A stretch of DNA of 64,000 nt from Fusobacterium ulcerans (GCF_003019675.1 NZ_CP028105.1:62001-126000); one strand, 5' to 3'. Positions 21,447 to 30,257 are shown, numbered from the stretch's first letter. A program made the numbers and translations. The notes: generated by a model from the letters alone, not told the origin.

Positions 21447-21477
21447 ATTATAGGTTTGAGTATACTCTATCCTCCAA
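21447..21477 (-). promoter_or_regulatory. Probable promoter of the lysine-controlled operon
   Basis: A consensus TATAAT on the minus strand at 21447-21452 lies nine bases before the start of riboswitch stem P1. The best -35 is a weak TTGGAG 19 bases further upstream. Confidence 0.5.
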
Positions 21478-21509
21478 ATTTTGTACAATATATTTTATAT
21501 ATATTTTTC

Positions 21510-21563
21510 AATAAAAAAATAAAGATAGAAAAATATATTATTCTTTATTTCTCTATCTTTATT
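21510..21563 (-). terminator. Terminator of the racemase-like gene
   Basis: On the minus strand AATAAAGATAGA pairs with TCTATCTTTATT over a 22-nt loop, followed by TTTTTTATTG. It lies just past the stop codon at 21576. Confidence 0.75.
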
Positions 21564-21575
21564 CTTTATTTTTTA

Positions 21576-22367
21576 TCAATATAATGAAAACATATTTGTT
21601 ATCTCTTCTTTTTCAAATAATTTTTCAGCTACATCTTTGAAAATTTCTTTATCTCCATTAATGTAAAATTCTATCCTTCCTTTTTTATATCCCTCTCTTA
21701 GCAAATCTTCCTGACCTAAAATTCTAAATAATTCTATTGCACTCTCAACAGATGAATCAACTATCTTTTTATTGAAGAATTTTTTTATATCATTTAAAAT
21801 AAAAGGATAATGTGTTCCTCCTAAAATCAATGTATCTGCTGTATCTGGTATCTGGCATAAATAACTTTCAAGTACTTCTATTCTATCAGAATAATTTTCC
21901 CAGCCCTTTTCCAACATTGTACATAATGCTTTACATGAAATTTGATATACTGTTATCTCTGGATTTATTTCTTTTATGCTCTTTTCATATACATTAGATT
22001 TTATTGTAAAAGCTGAACCCATAACAGCTATCTTTTTCTGTTTGCTTTCAAGAATAGCAGACTTCACTCCACCCTCTATCATTCCTATTATTGGGATCTT
22101 GTATTGAGCTTTCAAAAAATCTAAAGAAGCTGCTGAAAATATGCTGCACCCAATAACTACAGCCTTGCAGTTATTTCTGATAAGAAAATCCATTATTTTC
22201 GCACTAAGATTTTGTATATCTTCTTTGCTCTTCTCGCTATATGGATTATTTTTCCAGTCTCCATAATAAATTATATTTTCTCTTGGAAGTAATTCTCTTA
22301 TCTTTTTTAAAATAGTCAATCCACCTATTCCTGAATCAAAAATCCCTATAGATGACTCTTTATTCAT
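21576..22367 (-). CDS. Glutamate racemase family protein lacking the second catalytic cysteine
   Basis: A 263-residue protein with the Asp/Glu racemase fold. It keeps the MurI N-terminus (GIFDSGIGGLTILKKI), YYGDWKNNPYSEKS, and a first cysteine at 74. The usual ACNTAS motif is altered to GCSIFSA, and the second catalytic cysteine is glycine: LILGGTHYP, Gly184 before His186. True glutamate racemases need both cysteines, so this protein is probably not a normal two-base racemase; a specialised or regulatory paralogue is more likely. It stands alone between its own terminator and a small-RNA candidate. Family is clear, activity is not. Confidence 0.8.
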   Translation of the reverse strand: MNKESSIGIFDSGIGGLTILKKIRELLPRENIIYYGDWKNNPYSEKSKEDIQNLSAKIMDFLIRNNCKAVVIGCSIFSAASLDFLKAQYKIPIIGMIEGGVKSAILESKQKKIAVMGSAFTIKSNVYEKSIKEINPEITVYQISCKALCTMLEKGWENYSDRIEVLESYLCQIPDTADTLILGGTHYPFILNDIKKFFNKKIVDSSVESAIELFRILGQEDLLREGYKKGRIEFYINGDKEIFKDVAEKLFEKEEITNMFSLY

Positions 22368-22470
22368 AATTTATGCACCTCTTTCCCAAAACACTATATT
22401 AAATTATACCTTTTTATTTATTTTATGACAACTATAAATTTATTTTTTAATTTGTTTTACAAAATATTTG

Positions 22471-22578
22471 TTGACAGAATAATTATATGTGTTATAATAA
22501 TATTGTCATAGGACATTTCCTTAAATTACATTTTAATTTCTACGAACAAAAGCTCTCACTCTCAAGGGAGCTTTTGTT
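22471..22578 (+). ncRNA. Small RNA candidate A
   Basis: A promoter TTGACA (22471-22476), 16-bp spacer and TATAAT (22493-22498) is followed about 45 nt later by a hairpin with 11-bp arms (AACAAAAGCTC/GAGCTTTTGTT, 22545-22578). No open frame lies between or directly downstream. A transcript of about 75 nt is predicted. The promoter context AAAATATTTGTTGACA and a following TTTCCTT are shared with the candidate at 23915. The T run after the hairpin is weak. The rest of 22368-22737 holds nothing I can identify. Confidence 0.55.
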
Positions 22579-22737
22579 GTATTATAGAGAAAATTGCTAA
22601 ATTAAAAAAGAGAAGTTTGAGCCAGACTTAAGCCAAACCATAAGACATTTTATAATCACTACAAAAATAAAAAATGCTTCTCAAAATATCATATTTTTAA
22701 CTAGACATTTTAGAAACATTTCTTTATTAATATTATA

Positions 22738-23148
22738 TTAAGTCAATTCTCCTGAAATCAATTCCATAATCACCATTATACCAAATAATATAATAGGGAT
22801 TGCTATACTTAATCCCACTCCTAAAAGTAAAGATTTCGCTCTTTTGGGATATTTTTTATAAAAAATAATGAATAGTATAATCCCTATTCCTGAACTTAAA
22901 AGCCCAATTATCAACCACCCAATACCACCTTTGTCATTCAGATTTACATCTTCACCTATTTTTTTATCTGGAACAGATTTTATTTTTTTTTCTTCTTTAA
23001 CTACTTCTTTTCCATTTATTTCTATTCCTCTTTTACTATCTTTTGACAATATATCATAACATTTATTGCAATACTCTTCCCCTCTGTACATATTTACTTC
23101 TTTAAACCAATAAAGTTTTTTATTGCATCTCTTACATCTTCCTTCCAA
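22738..23148 (-). CDS. Zinc-ribbon membrane protein, unknown function
   Basis: A 136-residue protein of unknown role. The N-terminus carries two cysteine pairs (CKRCNKKL at about residue 5 and CNKCYDIL at about 30), a small zinc ribbon. A charged lysine-rich linker follows, then two hydrophobic segments (GWLIIGLLSSGIGIILFIIF and LLLGVGLSIAIPIILFGIMV). The start is taken as TTG at 23148, because AAGAGG sits eight bases upstream; a GTG nine bases earlier overlaps that site. Such proteins are usually membrane-anchored sensors or chaperone-like factors, but no function can be assigned. Confidence 0.6.
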   Translation of the reverse strand: MEGRCKRCNKKLYWFKEVNMYRGEEYCNKCYDILSKDSKRGIEINGKEVVKEEKKIKSVPDKKIGEDVNLNDKGGIGWLIIGLLSSGIGIILFIIFYKKYPKRAKSLLLGVGLSIAIPIILFGIMVIMELISGELT

Positions 23149-23395
23149 AAATAACACCTCTTCTTTCTTCCTAGTAATTCTCGATTGTATCTATAGTTTA
23201 ACAGAAATAGAATTATATTGTCTACCTAAAAACATATAAAATACTTTATAAAATTAGAAATAAAATTCGTTCCAAACAATATTTTCATTTTGTTTTTCAT
23301 TGCTTATATTCTCTATTTCTCTTTAAAGCACATCATTTTTCCTTGTATCCAACTTAAAATTATGATAAAATTTATCATTAATCAGGAGGTCTATT

Positions 23396-23788
23396 ATGGA
23401 TAAAAAAATTGATAAATTTCTTTTTATTCTTGGCATTATATTTACTTTTCTTACTGCAATACTACAAATTTTTATTAATATACATTTATATAATTTAAAA
23501 AAATATATTTACTTTGCTTTTTATTTTATAATTTTTATTTATTGGTTAAAAGATAAAAACTTTAAGTTTAAATATTTTTTGATATATACTCTTATTAGTT
23601 TTTATTTCAATTTTTCTCTTACAACACCTTTTTCTGTGGTATTTACAAGAACATTTTTAGAATTTTTTAGTATTTCTGATCTATCCAGAAATATATTATT
23701 AACACTTGTCATTGGTACTACAAATACCATTATAACCTCTTTTATATATCAATTTTTAAAAATAAAATCACATTCAAATAATCCATAG
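23396..23788 (+). CDS. Small hydrophobic membrane protein, unknown function
   Basis: A 130-residue protein with four hydrophobic segments at about residues 8-28, 35-50, 60-76 and 98-120, rich in Phe, Tyr and Ile. A strong AGGAGGT lies seven bases before the ATG, and a TATGATAAAAT stretch about 25 bases further upstream is a possible -10. No family is recognised. It stands alone, oriented opposite to its neighbours. Confidence 0.6.
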   Translation: MDKKIDKFLFILGIIFTFLTAILQIFINIHLYNLKKYIYFAFYFIIFIYWLKDKNFKFKYFLIYTLISFYFNFSLTTPFSVVFTRTFLEFFSISDLSRNILLTLVIGTTNTIITSFIYQFLKIKSHSNNP

Positions 23789-23914
23789 GTTTTATAACAA
23801 TTATTTCATATTCCAATTCTATTAAAGAAAATATTAAAATTTTATTTTAAAGGATATTTTAAACACAACAGAAAAAGCTTCACAAAAAATTATTTTTGAT
23901 TACCAAAATATTTG

Positions 23915-24038
23915 TTGACAAAATATTAAAGTAATGATACTATAAAGATGACCCTTTCCTTGAAGTGTTACTGTATTTTAAATTTAACCAAATTTAGAAA
24001 TAGGATCTGAGACTCCCAATGTCTTAGATCCTATTTCT
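23915..24038 (+). ncRNA. Small RNA candidate B
   Basis: A promoter TTGACA (23915-23920), 17-bp spacer, TACTAT (23938-23943), then about 50 nt of unstructured sequence and a strong hairpin with perfect 13-bp arms (AGAAATAGGATCT and its complement, 23996-24038). No coding frame. It shares ATATTTGTTGACA, TTTCCTT and TATTTTAAATTT-like segments with the candidate at 22471. The hairpin may also end transcription of the minus-strand gene at 24074; its T run is poor. Confidence 0.55.
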
Positions 24039-24073
24039 AATTTACAGATATTTTATATAAAATAATTTTTTAA

Positions 24074-24394
24074 TTATTCTCTTCTTATTGCTTCTGTTAC
24101 AGTCCAAACTGTTTCTGTTCTTCCAACTAACCTTATTTGAACTAGTCCTTGGCTGCTGTCTACAATTTCAACTTCTAAGCCATCGTCTAATGCTCCACCT
24201 TCACCTGTTGTCTGCAATTCTTTAATATATGTAATAAATTCTTTTTTATTGTTATTTTTTACATATTCCACAAGCTTAACCATTTGTTCTTTGGTTCTTG
24301 CAAAAAGATATCCATTTAATGTTATTCCTTTAGTAGAAGCATAAATATTTAAAGAAAACATAATTAAAATAAAAATCACTGCAATTTTTTTCAT
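24074..24394 (-). CDS. Small exported protein, unknown function
   Basis: A 106-residue protein with a signal peptide (MKKIAVIFILIMFSLNIYAS, cleavage after about residue 20). The mature part of about 85 residues has a helical region (KEQMVKLVEYVKNNNKKEF) and a beta-rich C-terminus. No cysteines for a lipobox. GGAAGGAAG supports the ATG. It follows btuF by 68 bp on the same strand and could be the last gene of the cobalamin-controlled operon, or a separate gene. Not recognised. Confidence 0.6.
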   Translation of the reverse strand: MKKIAVIFILIMFSLNIYASTKGITLNGYLFARTKEQMVKLVEYVKNNNKKEFITYIKELQTTGEGGALDDGLEVEIVDSSQGLVQIRLVGRTETVWTVTEAIRRE

Positions 24395-24462
24395 AGAATC
24401 TTCCTTCCATAAACATTATTTTTTTATTATATCATAAACCAACAATTTCTTTGCTCCTATTT

Positions 24463-25326
24463 TTAATCTACAGCTATTTTTTCTATTTCTTTATAATATT
24501 CTGGGTAACTGATTTCAGCTATTTTTTTTATTACTTCAATTATTTTAATTGATGGCCTCACTGCTTCTTTACTTATTGGATAAATTTTTCCTTCTCTTAC
24601 AGCTTTTATTATATTCCAATTTCCTCTGTCTATAATTTCTTTTACTGGATCATCCACTTGATAAGTGCTGGTAAATATTATATCTGGATTCCTTGCTGCT
24701 ATAACTTCCAGACTTGGTATAAACCATCCGCTTTTATCATTAAATATATTTTCTACCCCTGCAATCTCCAACATCTCATTCATAAATACATTTTTACCAA
24801 ATGTATACATAGAGGGAAATGGTGAAATTTCAAAATATACTTTTTTCTTATTTTTTATATTTTTGCTTATTTCTCTTACTTCATTTATCTCCTTTTCCAT
24901 TTTAGAAATTACTTTTTCTGCTTCAAGTTTTCTCTCTGTTTTTTCTCCTATTTCCATGATACATTTGTAGATATCTTCTACAGTTTTTATATCTGAAATA
25001 TAAATTACATCAGTTCCTTTCTCCTTCATAAACTGAATAAAATCTTCTCTATCTGCTTTATTAAAAGTTGATAAAATTATTAAGTCTGCTTTCAAAGAAA
25101 AAATACTTTCAGTATTCATTTGATAAAAACTGATTTTAGGTATTTTCATTTCATCCAATTCTTTAACATCAGAATTTTTATCCATAGCTATTATTTTATC
25201 TTTCAGCCCTAACTCATAAAGTATTTCAGTTATTGCTGGACTTCCAGAAGCTATTCTATTATATTCTTTAGAAAAAGATACAACAGAAAAAAGGAAGAAA
25301 ATTATTATTGAAATTTTTTTTATCAT
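24463..25326 (-). CDS. btuF: Cobalamin ABC transporter substrate-binding protein (BtuF-like)
   Basis: A 287-residue periplasmic binding protein of the Fe3+/cobalamin (PF01497) family: signal peptide, then RIASGSPAITEILYELGLKDKIIA near residue 25, a long bridging helix in the middle (about 130-155) and PDIIFTSTY in the C-lobe. No lipobox, so it is soluble in the periplasm. It is downstream of btuB under a cobalamin riboswitch, which supports vitamin B12 as ligand. BtuC/BtuD are not in the window. The ATG at 25326 is chosen; a GTG nine bases earlier is closer to GAGG and remains possible. Confidence 0.82.
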   Translation of the reverse strand: MIKKISIIIFFLFSVVSFSKEYNRIASGSPAITEILYELGLKDKIIAMDKNSDVKELDEMKIPKISFYQMNTESIFSLKADLIILSTFNKADREDFIQFMKEKGTDVIYISDIKTVEDIYKCIMEIGEKTERKLEAEKVISKMEKEINEVREISKNIKNKKKVYFEISPFPSMYTFGKNVFMNEMLEIAGVENIFNDKSGWFIPSLEVIAARNPDIIFTSTYQVDDPVKEIIDRGNWNIIKAVREGKIYPISKEAVRPSIKIIEVIKKIAEISYPEYYKEIEKIAVD

Positions 25327-25353
25327 TACTATCACTTATCCTCTTATTTTAAA

Positions 25354-25377
25354 ATAGACAGAGAAATCTCTGTCTAT
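25354..25377 (-). terminator. Hairpin between btuB and btuF
   Basis: Perfect 11-bp arms (ATAGACAGAGA and TCTCTGTCTAT) with a two-base centre, followed on the minus strand by TTTAAAATAAG. It may be a partial terminator or an RNA-stability hairpin that lowers btuF relative to btuB. Confidence 0.6.
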
Positions 25378-25390
25378 CTATTATATCATT

Positions 25391-27361
25391 CTAAAAACTA
25401 TATTTGAATCCTGCATAATAACTTCTTCCATCTGCTGGATAATATACTTTATCCCCAGTCCTACTTGATAAAATTGCATTTGCATATTCTTTATCAAATA
25501 AATTTCTTATTCCACCATATATTTCAAATCCGTTATTAAAATTATATCTAATATTTGTATCAACAGTAATATAGTCATCATTCTTTCCTAATTTATTAGA
25601 AAAATCATCACTATTATATGCTTTTCCAAAATAGTATCCATCTATATTAAAAATCATATTTGATAAAATATTATATGACATTCCTATATTTCCCTGCCAT
25701 CTTGGCACTCCTGCAAATTCTTTTCCATCATATTCCCCACTTGTAACTTTAGGCTGAATATATGAAATATTTTCTCTCAAAGTTAATTTATCAAAATAAT
25801 GCTGTAGAGAAATTTGTCCTCCTATTCTTCTTACTTTTCCATCAAAATTTCTATTAGCCCCATCTCCAAAATTTTCATATTTGTTATAGTAAATTTCATT
25901 ATCTGTATCAATCAAGAATATAGAAGAGGAAATATATGTATTTTTGTACATATCCTTTATTCCAAATTCATATGATCTTGTTTCTTGCACATCAATGTCT
26001 CCATACCATGCTCCTAAATCATCTGTACTTGGAGTTCTAAATCCTTGTGTAAAACTTAAATATATACTTCCTGTATCTGAATACAAATAATTTACTGCTA
26101 ACTCATATGCATCACTTGAAAATTTCTTTTTAAAGTTATTTATGCTTGGAGTAAATGAAGGTCCTGGTCCATATTTTGTAACAAAATAATCAAATTCACT
26201 TCTCTCTTTTCTGTATCCCTGAGTAAATTGGAATTGCCCAACTGTTGTTTTATTTAAAATATATCCTCCATATGATTCTTTTTCTTTATCAGGATTTCCA
26301 GAAGTTTTATCTTCTACTTTTCCATTTTTGTAATCTCCACCAAAAATCACATAACTATCTTCTCCATAAGTATATTTTAATTGTGGTTTTATATAATATT
26401 GAGTTATTATATTTCTTTTATTTTCATTGTATGCACTTGGATAATATGTTGCTTTATATCTATAATCATTCTCTGTATATCCTCCATAAATCAGAAAAGA
26501 TAATTTATCAGATAATTTTTTATTATATGTCAAAGTATATTCATTTGATATATTTTTATATTTTCCTCCTGATGCTCCATGTTGTTTTATACTGTCATCA
26601 AATTTTTCTTTTGTTAAATAATCACTGTAGCTATCCTCTACTTTGTTATAATTATATCTCATTTCCAAATAACCATCATCAAGCAGATATCTACCTCTTA
26701 ACCAAAGTGATTTTTTGGTATCTCCATCTTTATAGTCAGGATGTGGAGTTCTATATCCATCCCCTTCAGTATATGTATATGAAGTATCCAATAGAAATTT
26801 ATTCCCTATTTTAGTTCCATAATTTACAGTTCCTTTTCTTGTATTCCACGACCCTGCTTCCATATTCACACTACCATAATTTTTCTTATCTTGAGGAAGT
26901 TTTGTAATAATATTTATCACTCCTCCAGTAGCTCCATCTCCATACATTACAGCTCCCCCTGAAGGAATTATCTCTATTTTGTCTATTTGGTCAACAGGAA
27001 TCTGACTTGTAAAATATCTTCCTTCTATATTATTCAAAGGAACTCCATCTAAAAGTACAAGAGTATTGCTTCCTGCTGTAGCTCCTGAACCTCTCATATC
27101 AAATACTGGATCAGAACCATCCATTAATCTTATATCTAACCCCGGAACTCCTCTAAGAGCTTCTTCCACTGTGCTGGCTCCCTTATTTTGAATATCCTCC
27201 TGAGTTACAATAGTTACATTTTTAGCAGTATCCAACACACTTGTTTCAAAATTCTCTGTAGAAATAACTGATTCAGTTAATCTTCGACTGGCGATATTTT
27301 CCTCTGCCATTATTGTTGTGCTCACTGTTAGTATTGCTGCTACCATTAAAGCTTTTTTCAT
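25391..27361 (-). CDS. btuB: TonB-dependent outer membrane receptor, probable cobalamin receptor
   Basis: A 656-residue TonB-dependent receptor. After a 22-residue signal peptide, a plug domain spans about residues 40-150 (TIVEALRG-like VEEALRGVPGLDIRL, DGVPLNNIEG, IPSGGAVMYGDGATGGVINI), followed by a 22-strand barrel ending in the outer membrane signature YYAGFKYSF with terminal Phe. GGGAGG places the start at the ATG at 27361. The cobalamin riboswitch upstream and btuF downstream identify vitamin B12 or another cobamide as the cargo. No TonB/ExbB gene is in the window. Confidence 0.88.
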   Translation of the reverse strand: MKKALMVAAILTVSTTIMAEENIASRRLTESVISTENFETSVLDTAKNVTIVTQEDIQNKGASTVEEALRGVPGLDIRLMDGSDPVFDMRGSGATAGSNTLVLLDGVPLNNIEGRYFTSQIPVDQIDKIEIIPSGGAVMYGDGATGGVINIITKLPQDKKNYGSVNMEAGSWNTRKGTVNYGTKIGNKFLLDTSYTYTEGDGYRTPHPDYKDGDTKKSLWLRGRYLLDDGYLEMRYNYNKVEDSYSDYLTKEKFDDSIKQHGASGGKYKNISNEYTLTYNKKLSDKLSFLIYGGYTENDYRYKATYYPSAYNENKRNIITQYYIKPQLKYTYGEDSYVIFGGDYKNGKVEDKTSGNPDKEKESYGGYILNKTTVGQFQFTQGYRKERSEFDYFVTKYGPGPSFTPSINNFKKKFSSDAYELAVNYLYSDTGSIYLSFTQGFRTPSTDDLGAWYGDIDVQETRSYEFGIKDMYKNTYISSSIFLIDTDNEIYYNKYENFGDGANRNFDGKVRRIGGQISLQHYFDKLTLRENISYIQPKVTSGEYDGKEFAGVPRWQGNIGMSYNILSNMIFNIDGYYFGKAYNSDDFSNKLGKNDDYITVDTNIRYNFNNGFEIYGGIRNLFDKEYANAILSSRTGDKVYYPADGRSYYAGFKYSF

Positions 27362-27376
27362 TTCTCCTCCCAAAGT

Positions 27377-28345
27377 TTATTTAAAATTTAATTTCTTTAA
27401 TATCCTATCCTGACGTTTTACCTTTTTTTCCAAATCATCAGTGCCATAATATATAAATTCATATACCACCCAATCCAATGGTAAGCTTTCTAATATTCCT
27501 ATTATTCTTTCATCTTCAAAAGGAAGATGTTGATCTATCTGGCTTACATGACTGTATATATTTTTCAAAGTTTTCTCTCTCTCAGCTTCTGAATTTTTAT
27601 GCTTTTCTACTGCTTCTGTAAGATATTTTCCTGAAAGAGAAAAGTTCAGATGAACTCCCTTTATATACTTTTTCAATTCTCCCATTTCAGCAATATTTTT
27701 CTCAATATACTCTATTCCTTCATCAACTGTTCTAAGCTTAGGTTCATTATTCAGCATATGCCCTGTATCAAGCATGAAGCCAATATTTTTATAGTTTATA
27801 TTTTCAACCAGAAATTCTATCTCTTCTTTTGAAGTCAATCTAAGTCCTGGCCACCATAAATTTTCTAATAGAAGTTTAAACTTATATTTTTTCTCTCCAA
27901 AAACTTCATTCACTAACTCAACAACATTTTGAAGAACCTCTTTATCTGAATATTGAAATTCATATATTAAACTTCCTTCATCATCTACATAGCAAGCATG
28001 AAATACAACATATTCTGCTTCAAGTTTTTCTGCTGTTTCTAGTTCTTTTTTATAGTATTCAATTAATTCCTCTCTGGTAGTTCCACCACACCAGTAAAAT
28101 ATTTCCTGATTCTCTTTAAATTTTTCTTTGAGCATCTCATATTTTCCCTGATATAGATCCAGCCACATTGGAAAAAATCTCATATGATAACCTCTTATCA
28201 ATTTTTTCAATGGAGCATTGTCCTTTTCTAGGTCGAATTTTATAAGCTCAAAGCCATTAAAATTATACTTATCACAATAATATTTCATCATTTTTTCATT
28301 TTCTTCATTAGTATAAAAATCTGTTATATTAAGAATTTTCCTCAT
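27377..28345 (-). CDS. Xylose isomerase-like TIM-barrel protein in B12 operon
   Basis: A 322-residue protein of the sugar phosphate isomerase / AP-endonuclease-2 TIM-barrel type. Metal-ligand-like positions are visible: EYVVFHACYVDD (about residue 118), KLLLENLWWPG (about 175), FMLDTGHMLN (about 205) and KGVHLNFSLSG (about 240). It is the first gene after the cobalamin riboswitch, 16 bp before btuB, so a job in cobamide uptake or processing is likely although no such function is known to me. GGAGGT supports the ATG at 28345; a TTG directly before it is the alternative. Confidence 0.72.
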   Translation of the reverse strand: MRKILNITDFYTNEENEKMMKYYCDKYNFNGFELIKFDLEKDNAPLKKLIRGYHMRFFPMWLDLYQGKYEMLKEKFKENQEIFYWCGGTTREELIEYYKKELETAEKLEAEYVVFHACYVDDEGSLIYEFQYSDKEVLQNVVELVNEVFGEKKYKFKLLLENLWWPGLRLTSKEEIEFLVENINYKNIGFMLDTGHMLNNEPKLRTVDEGIEYIEKNIAEMGELKKYIKGVHLNFSLSGKYLTEAVEKHKNSEAEREKTLKNIYSHVSQIDQHLPFEDERIIGILESLPLDWVVYEFIYYGTDDLEKKVKRQDRILKKLNFK

Positions 28346-28429
28346 CAAAAACCTCCAAATAAAAAATCCAATAAAATAGTCTGCCTACCTTACTGGATAA
28401 ATATATTAAAATATACTTTTATCTATTGG

Positions 28430-28575
28430 TAAGTCTCCTGACTCAGAATCTTTCTACTTTCACACCTTCCCAGTTTCCCAGTGGCATACATGATTTCGTC
28501 CTCTATACAGTAGCTTTCGCTGTGTGGGGTTCGCACCCATCTTCCTCTATTAAGCTTAAACAAGCACCTTACTTT
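28430..28575 (-). ncRNA. Cobalamin riboswitch
   Basis: On the minus strand the RNA contains the B12 box GAGTCAGGAGACTTACC (ends at 28431) and, upstream, AAGGTGCTTG, GAAGATGGGTGCGAACCCC, CAGCGAAAGCTACTG, GAGGACGAA and GCCACTGGGAA, all standard elements of the cobalamin aptamer in the right order. Downstream, CCAATA can pair with TATTGGATTTTTT over an inner GATAAA/TTTATC stem near 28360-28432, a possible terminator. It controls the TIM-barrel gene, btuB and btuF. Confidence 0.93.
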
Positions 28576-28755
28576 CACTTTTCTGTTTGTTTATCAACTT
28601 TATGATATAATTTTTAGACATTTTTGTCAATAATTTTAGATATACATTCAAATAATAAAAGTTTTATTTCGAATCTATATATTTTTTAGCTGTTGAAATT
28701 ATACACAAAACTATGATACCATCTAATTGAAAGAAAATAATAATAGAGGTGTATT

Positions 28756-30249
28756 ATGCATAAAAAAATTATGATACAAGGAACTGGTTCTTCTGTTGGA
28801 AAGAGCATTATAACTGCTGGATTATGCAGAATATTTGCCCAAGACGGATACAGAGTTTCTCCTTTTAAATCTCAAAATATGGCTCTCAACTCATTTGTAG
28901 ATATAGACGGATTAGAAATGGGAAGAGCTCAGGTAGTACAAGCTGAAGCTGCTATGGAACTTCCTAGAGTTTTTATGAATCCAATACTCTTAAAACCAAA
29001 CTCAGATAATAATTCTCAAATTATTATTGAAGGAATCCCAAATACAAATATGAATGCTATAGACTATTTTTCAAATTCTAAAGAATTGAAAGTTATAGCA
29101 AAAAGAAATTATGACATAATAGAAAATAATTTTGATATTGGAGTGTTAGAAGGAGGAGGAAGTCCTGCTGAAATCAATCTTAGAGAATGGGATCTGGTAA
29201 ATATGGGAATGGCTGAACTTGTAGATGCTCCTGTTGTTCTAGTAGGAAATATTGAGACTGGAGGAGTTTTTGCTTCTCTTTATGGAAACATAGCTCTTCT
29301 TGATGAAAATGACAGAAAGAGAATAAAAGGGGTTATAATAAATAAATTTAGAGGTGATCTGGAACTTTTAAAACCTGGTATAGAGATGTTTGAGAAGAAA
29401 TTAAAAGATGAAGGGTTAGATATAAAAGTATTAGGTGTAGTTCCATATGAAAAGCTGGATATTGAAGAAGAGGATGTTCTGGCTAAAAAATTAACTACTA
29501 ACACAAATGAAAAAAGAGATATAAACATCAGTGTAATAAGAACTAATAAAATGTCTAACTACACTGACTTTGATGCTTTAAGTCAATATCCTGATGTAGC
29601 TCTGAATTATGTATATAGTCCTGAACAGCTGGGAGACGAGGATATAATTATTCTTCCAGGAAGTAAAAATACTCTTTCTGATCTTGAACTGCTGAAAGCT
29701 AATGGTATTTTTGATAAAATAAAAAAACTATATTCTGCTGGAACTACTGTAATAGGTATATGCGGTGGATTTCAAATGATGGGAAAAGAGATATTTGATC
29801 CTCACCATATTGAAAGCGACATCGAGAAAACTGAAGGTTTTGGAATAATGGATACTGTTACTACAATGGAAAAAATGAAATATACAAAACAGGTAGAAAA
29901 AACTCTTTCTGATTCTAAGTGTGACCTACTAGCTGATTGTGAAGGGCTTCATATAAAAGGTTATGAAATTCATCAGGGAATTACACATGGAAGTGAAAAA
30001 AATCTTACTTTGGAAAACGACTACACTGTCCTTGCAAAAGATAATGCCTTTGGAACATACATCCATGGAATCTTTGACAACAGCAAATTCACCAGAATAT
30101 TTTTAAATAACATCAGAAAGAAAAAAGGGTTGAAACCAGTTGAAGAACTTTTTAATTTTTCTGAATTCAAAGAAAATGAATATAATAAATTAGCTGATTT
30201 ACTTAGAAATAATTTAGATATAGATGCAATATACAACATTCTAAAATAA
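28756..30249 (+). CDS. cobQ: Cobyric acid synthase
   Basis: A 497-residue amidotransferase (CobQ/CbiP) that amidates adenosyl-cobyrinic acid a,c-diamide at four carboxylates using glutamine and ATP. N-terminal P-loop GTGSSVGKSIITAGLCRIF and SPFKSQNMALNSFV are typical; the class I glutaminase domain has its cysteine in IGICGGFQMMG (about residue 334) and its histidine in YIHGIFDN (about 433). The ribosome site is AGAGGTG. It is divergent from the B12 uptake operon, so cobamide synthesis or remodelling is encoded next to uptake. Other cob genes are not in the window. Confidence 0.94.
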   Translation: MHKKIMIQGTGSSVGKSIITAGLCRIFAQDGYRVSPFKSQNMALNSFVDIDGLEMGRAQVVQAEAAMELPRVFMNPILLKPNSDNNSQIIIEGIPNTNMNAIDYFSNSKELKVIAKRNYDIIENNFDIGVLEGGGSPAEINLREWDLVNMGMAELVDAPVVLVGNIETGGVFASLYGNIALLDENDRKRIKGVIINKFRGDLELLKPGIEMFEKKLKDEGLDIKVLGVVPYEKLDIEEEDVLAKKLTTNTNEKRDINISVIRTNKMSNYTDFDALSQYPDVALNYVYSPEQLGDEDIIILPGSKNTLSDLELLKANGIFDKIKKLYSAGTTVIGICGGFQMMGKEIFDPHHIESDIEKTEGFGIMDTVTTMEKMKYTKQVEKTLSDSKCDLLADCEGLHIKGYEIHQGITHGSEKNLTLENDYTVLAKDNAFGTYIHGIFDNSKFTRIFLNNIRKKKGLKPVEELFNFSEFKENEYNKLADLLRNNLDIDAIYNILK

Positions 30250-30257
30250 ATTTTTTA

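Noticed and set aside
26245-26814. 189-residue plus-strand frame opposite btuB
   Set aside because: Composition is the mirror of an aromatic-rich barrel (His, Tyr, Leu runs), no ribosome site.
28500-28540. tRNA-like GGTTCGCACCC stretch
   Set aside because: It falls inside the cobalamin aptamer, where GGGTGCGAACCCC is a known conserved element; no cloverleaf can be drawn.
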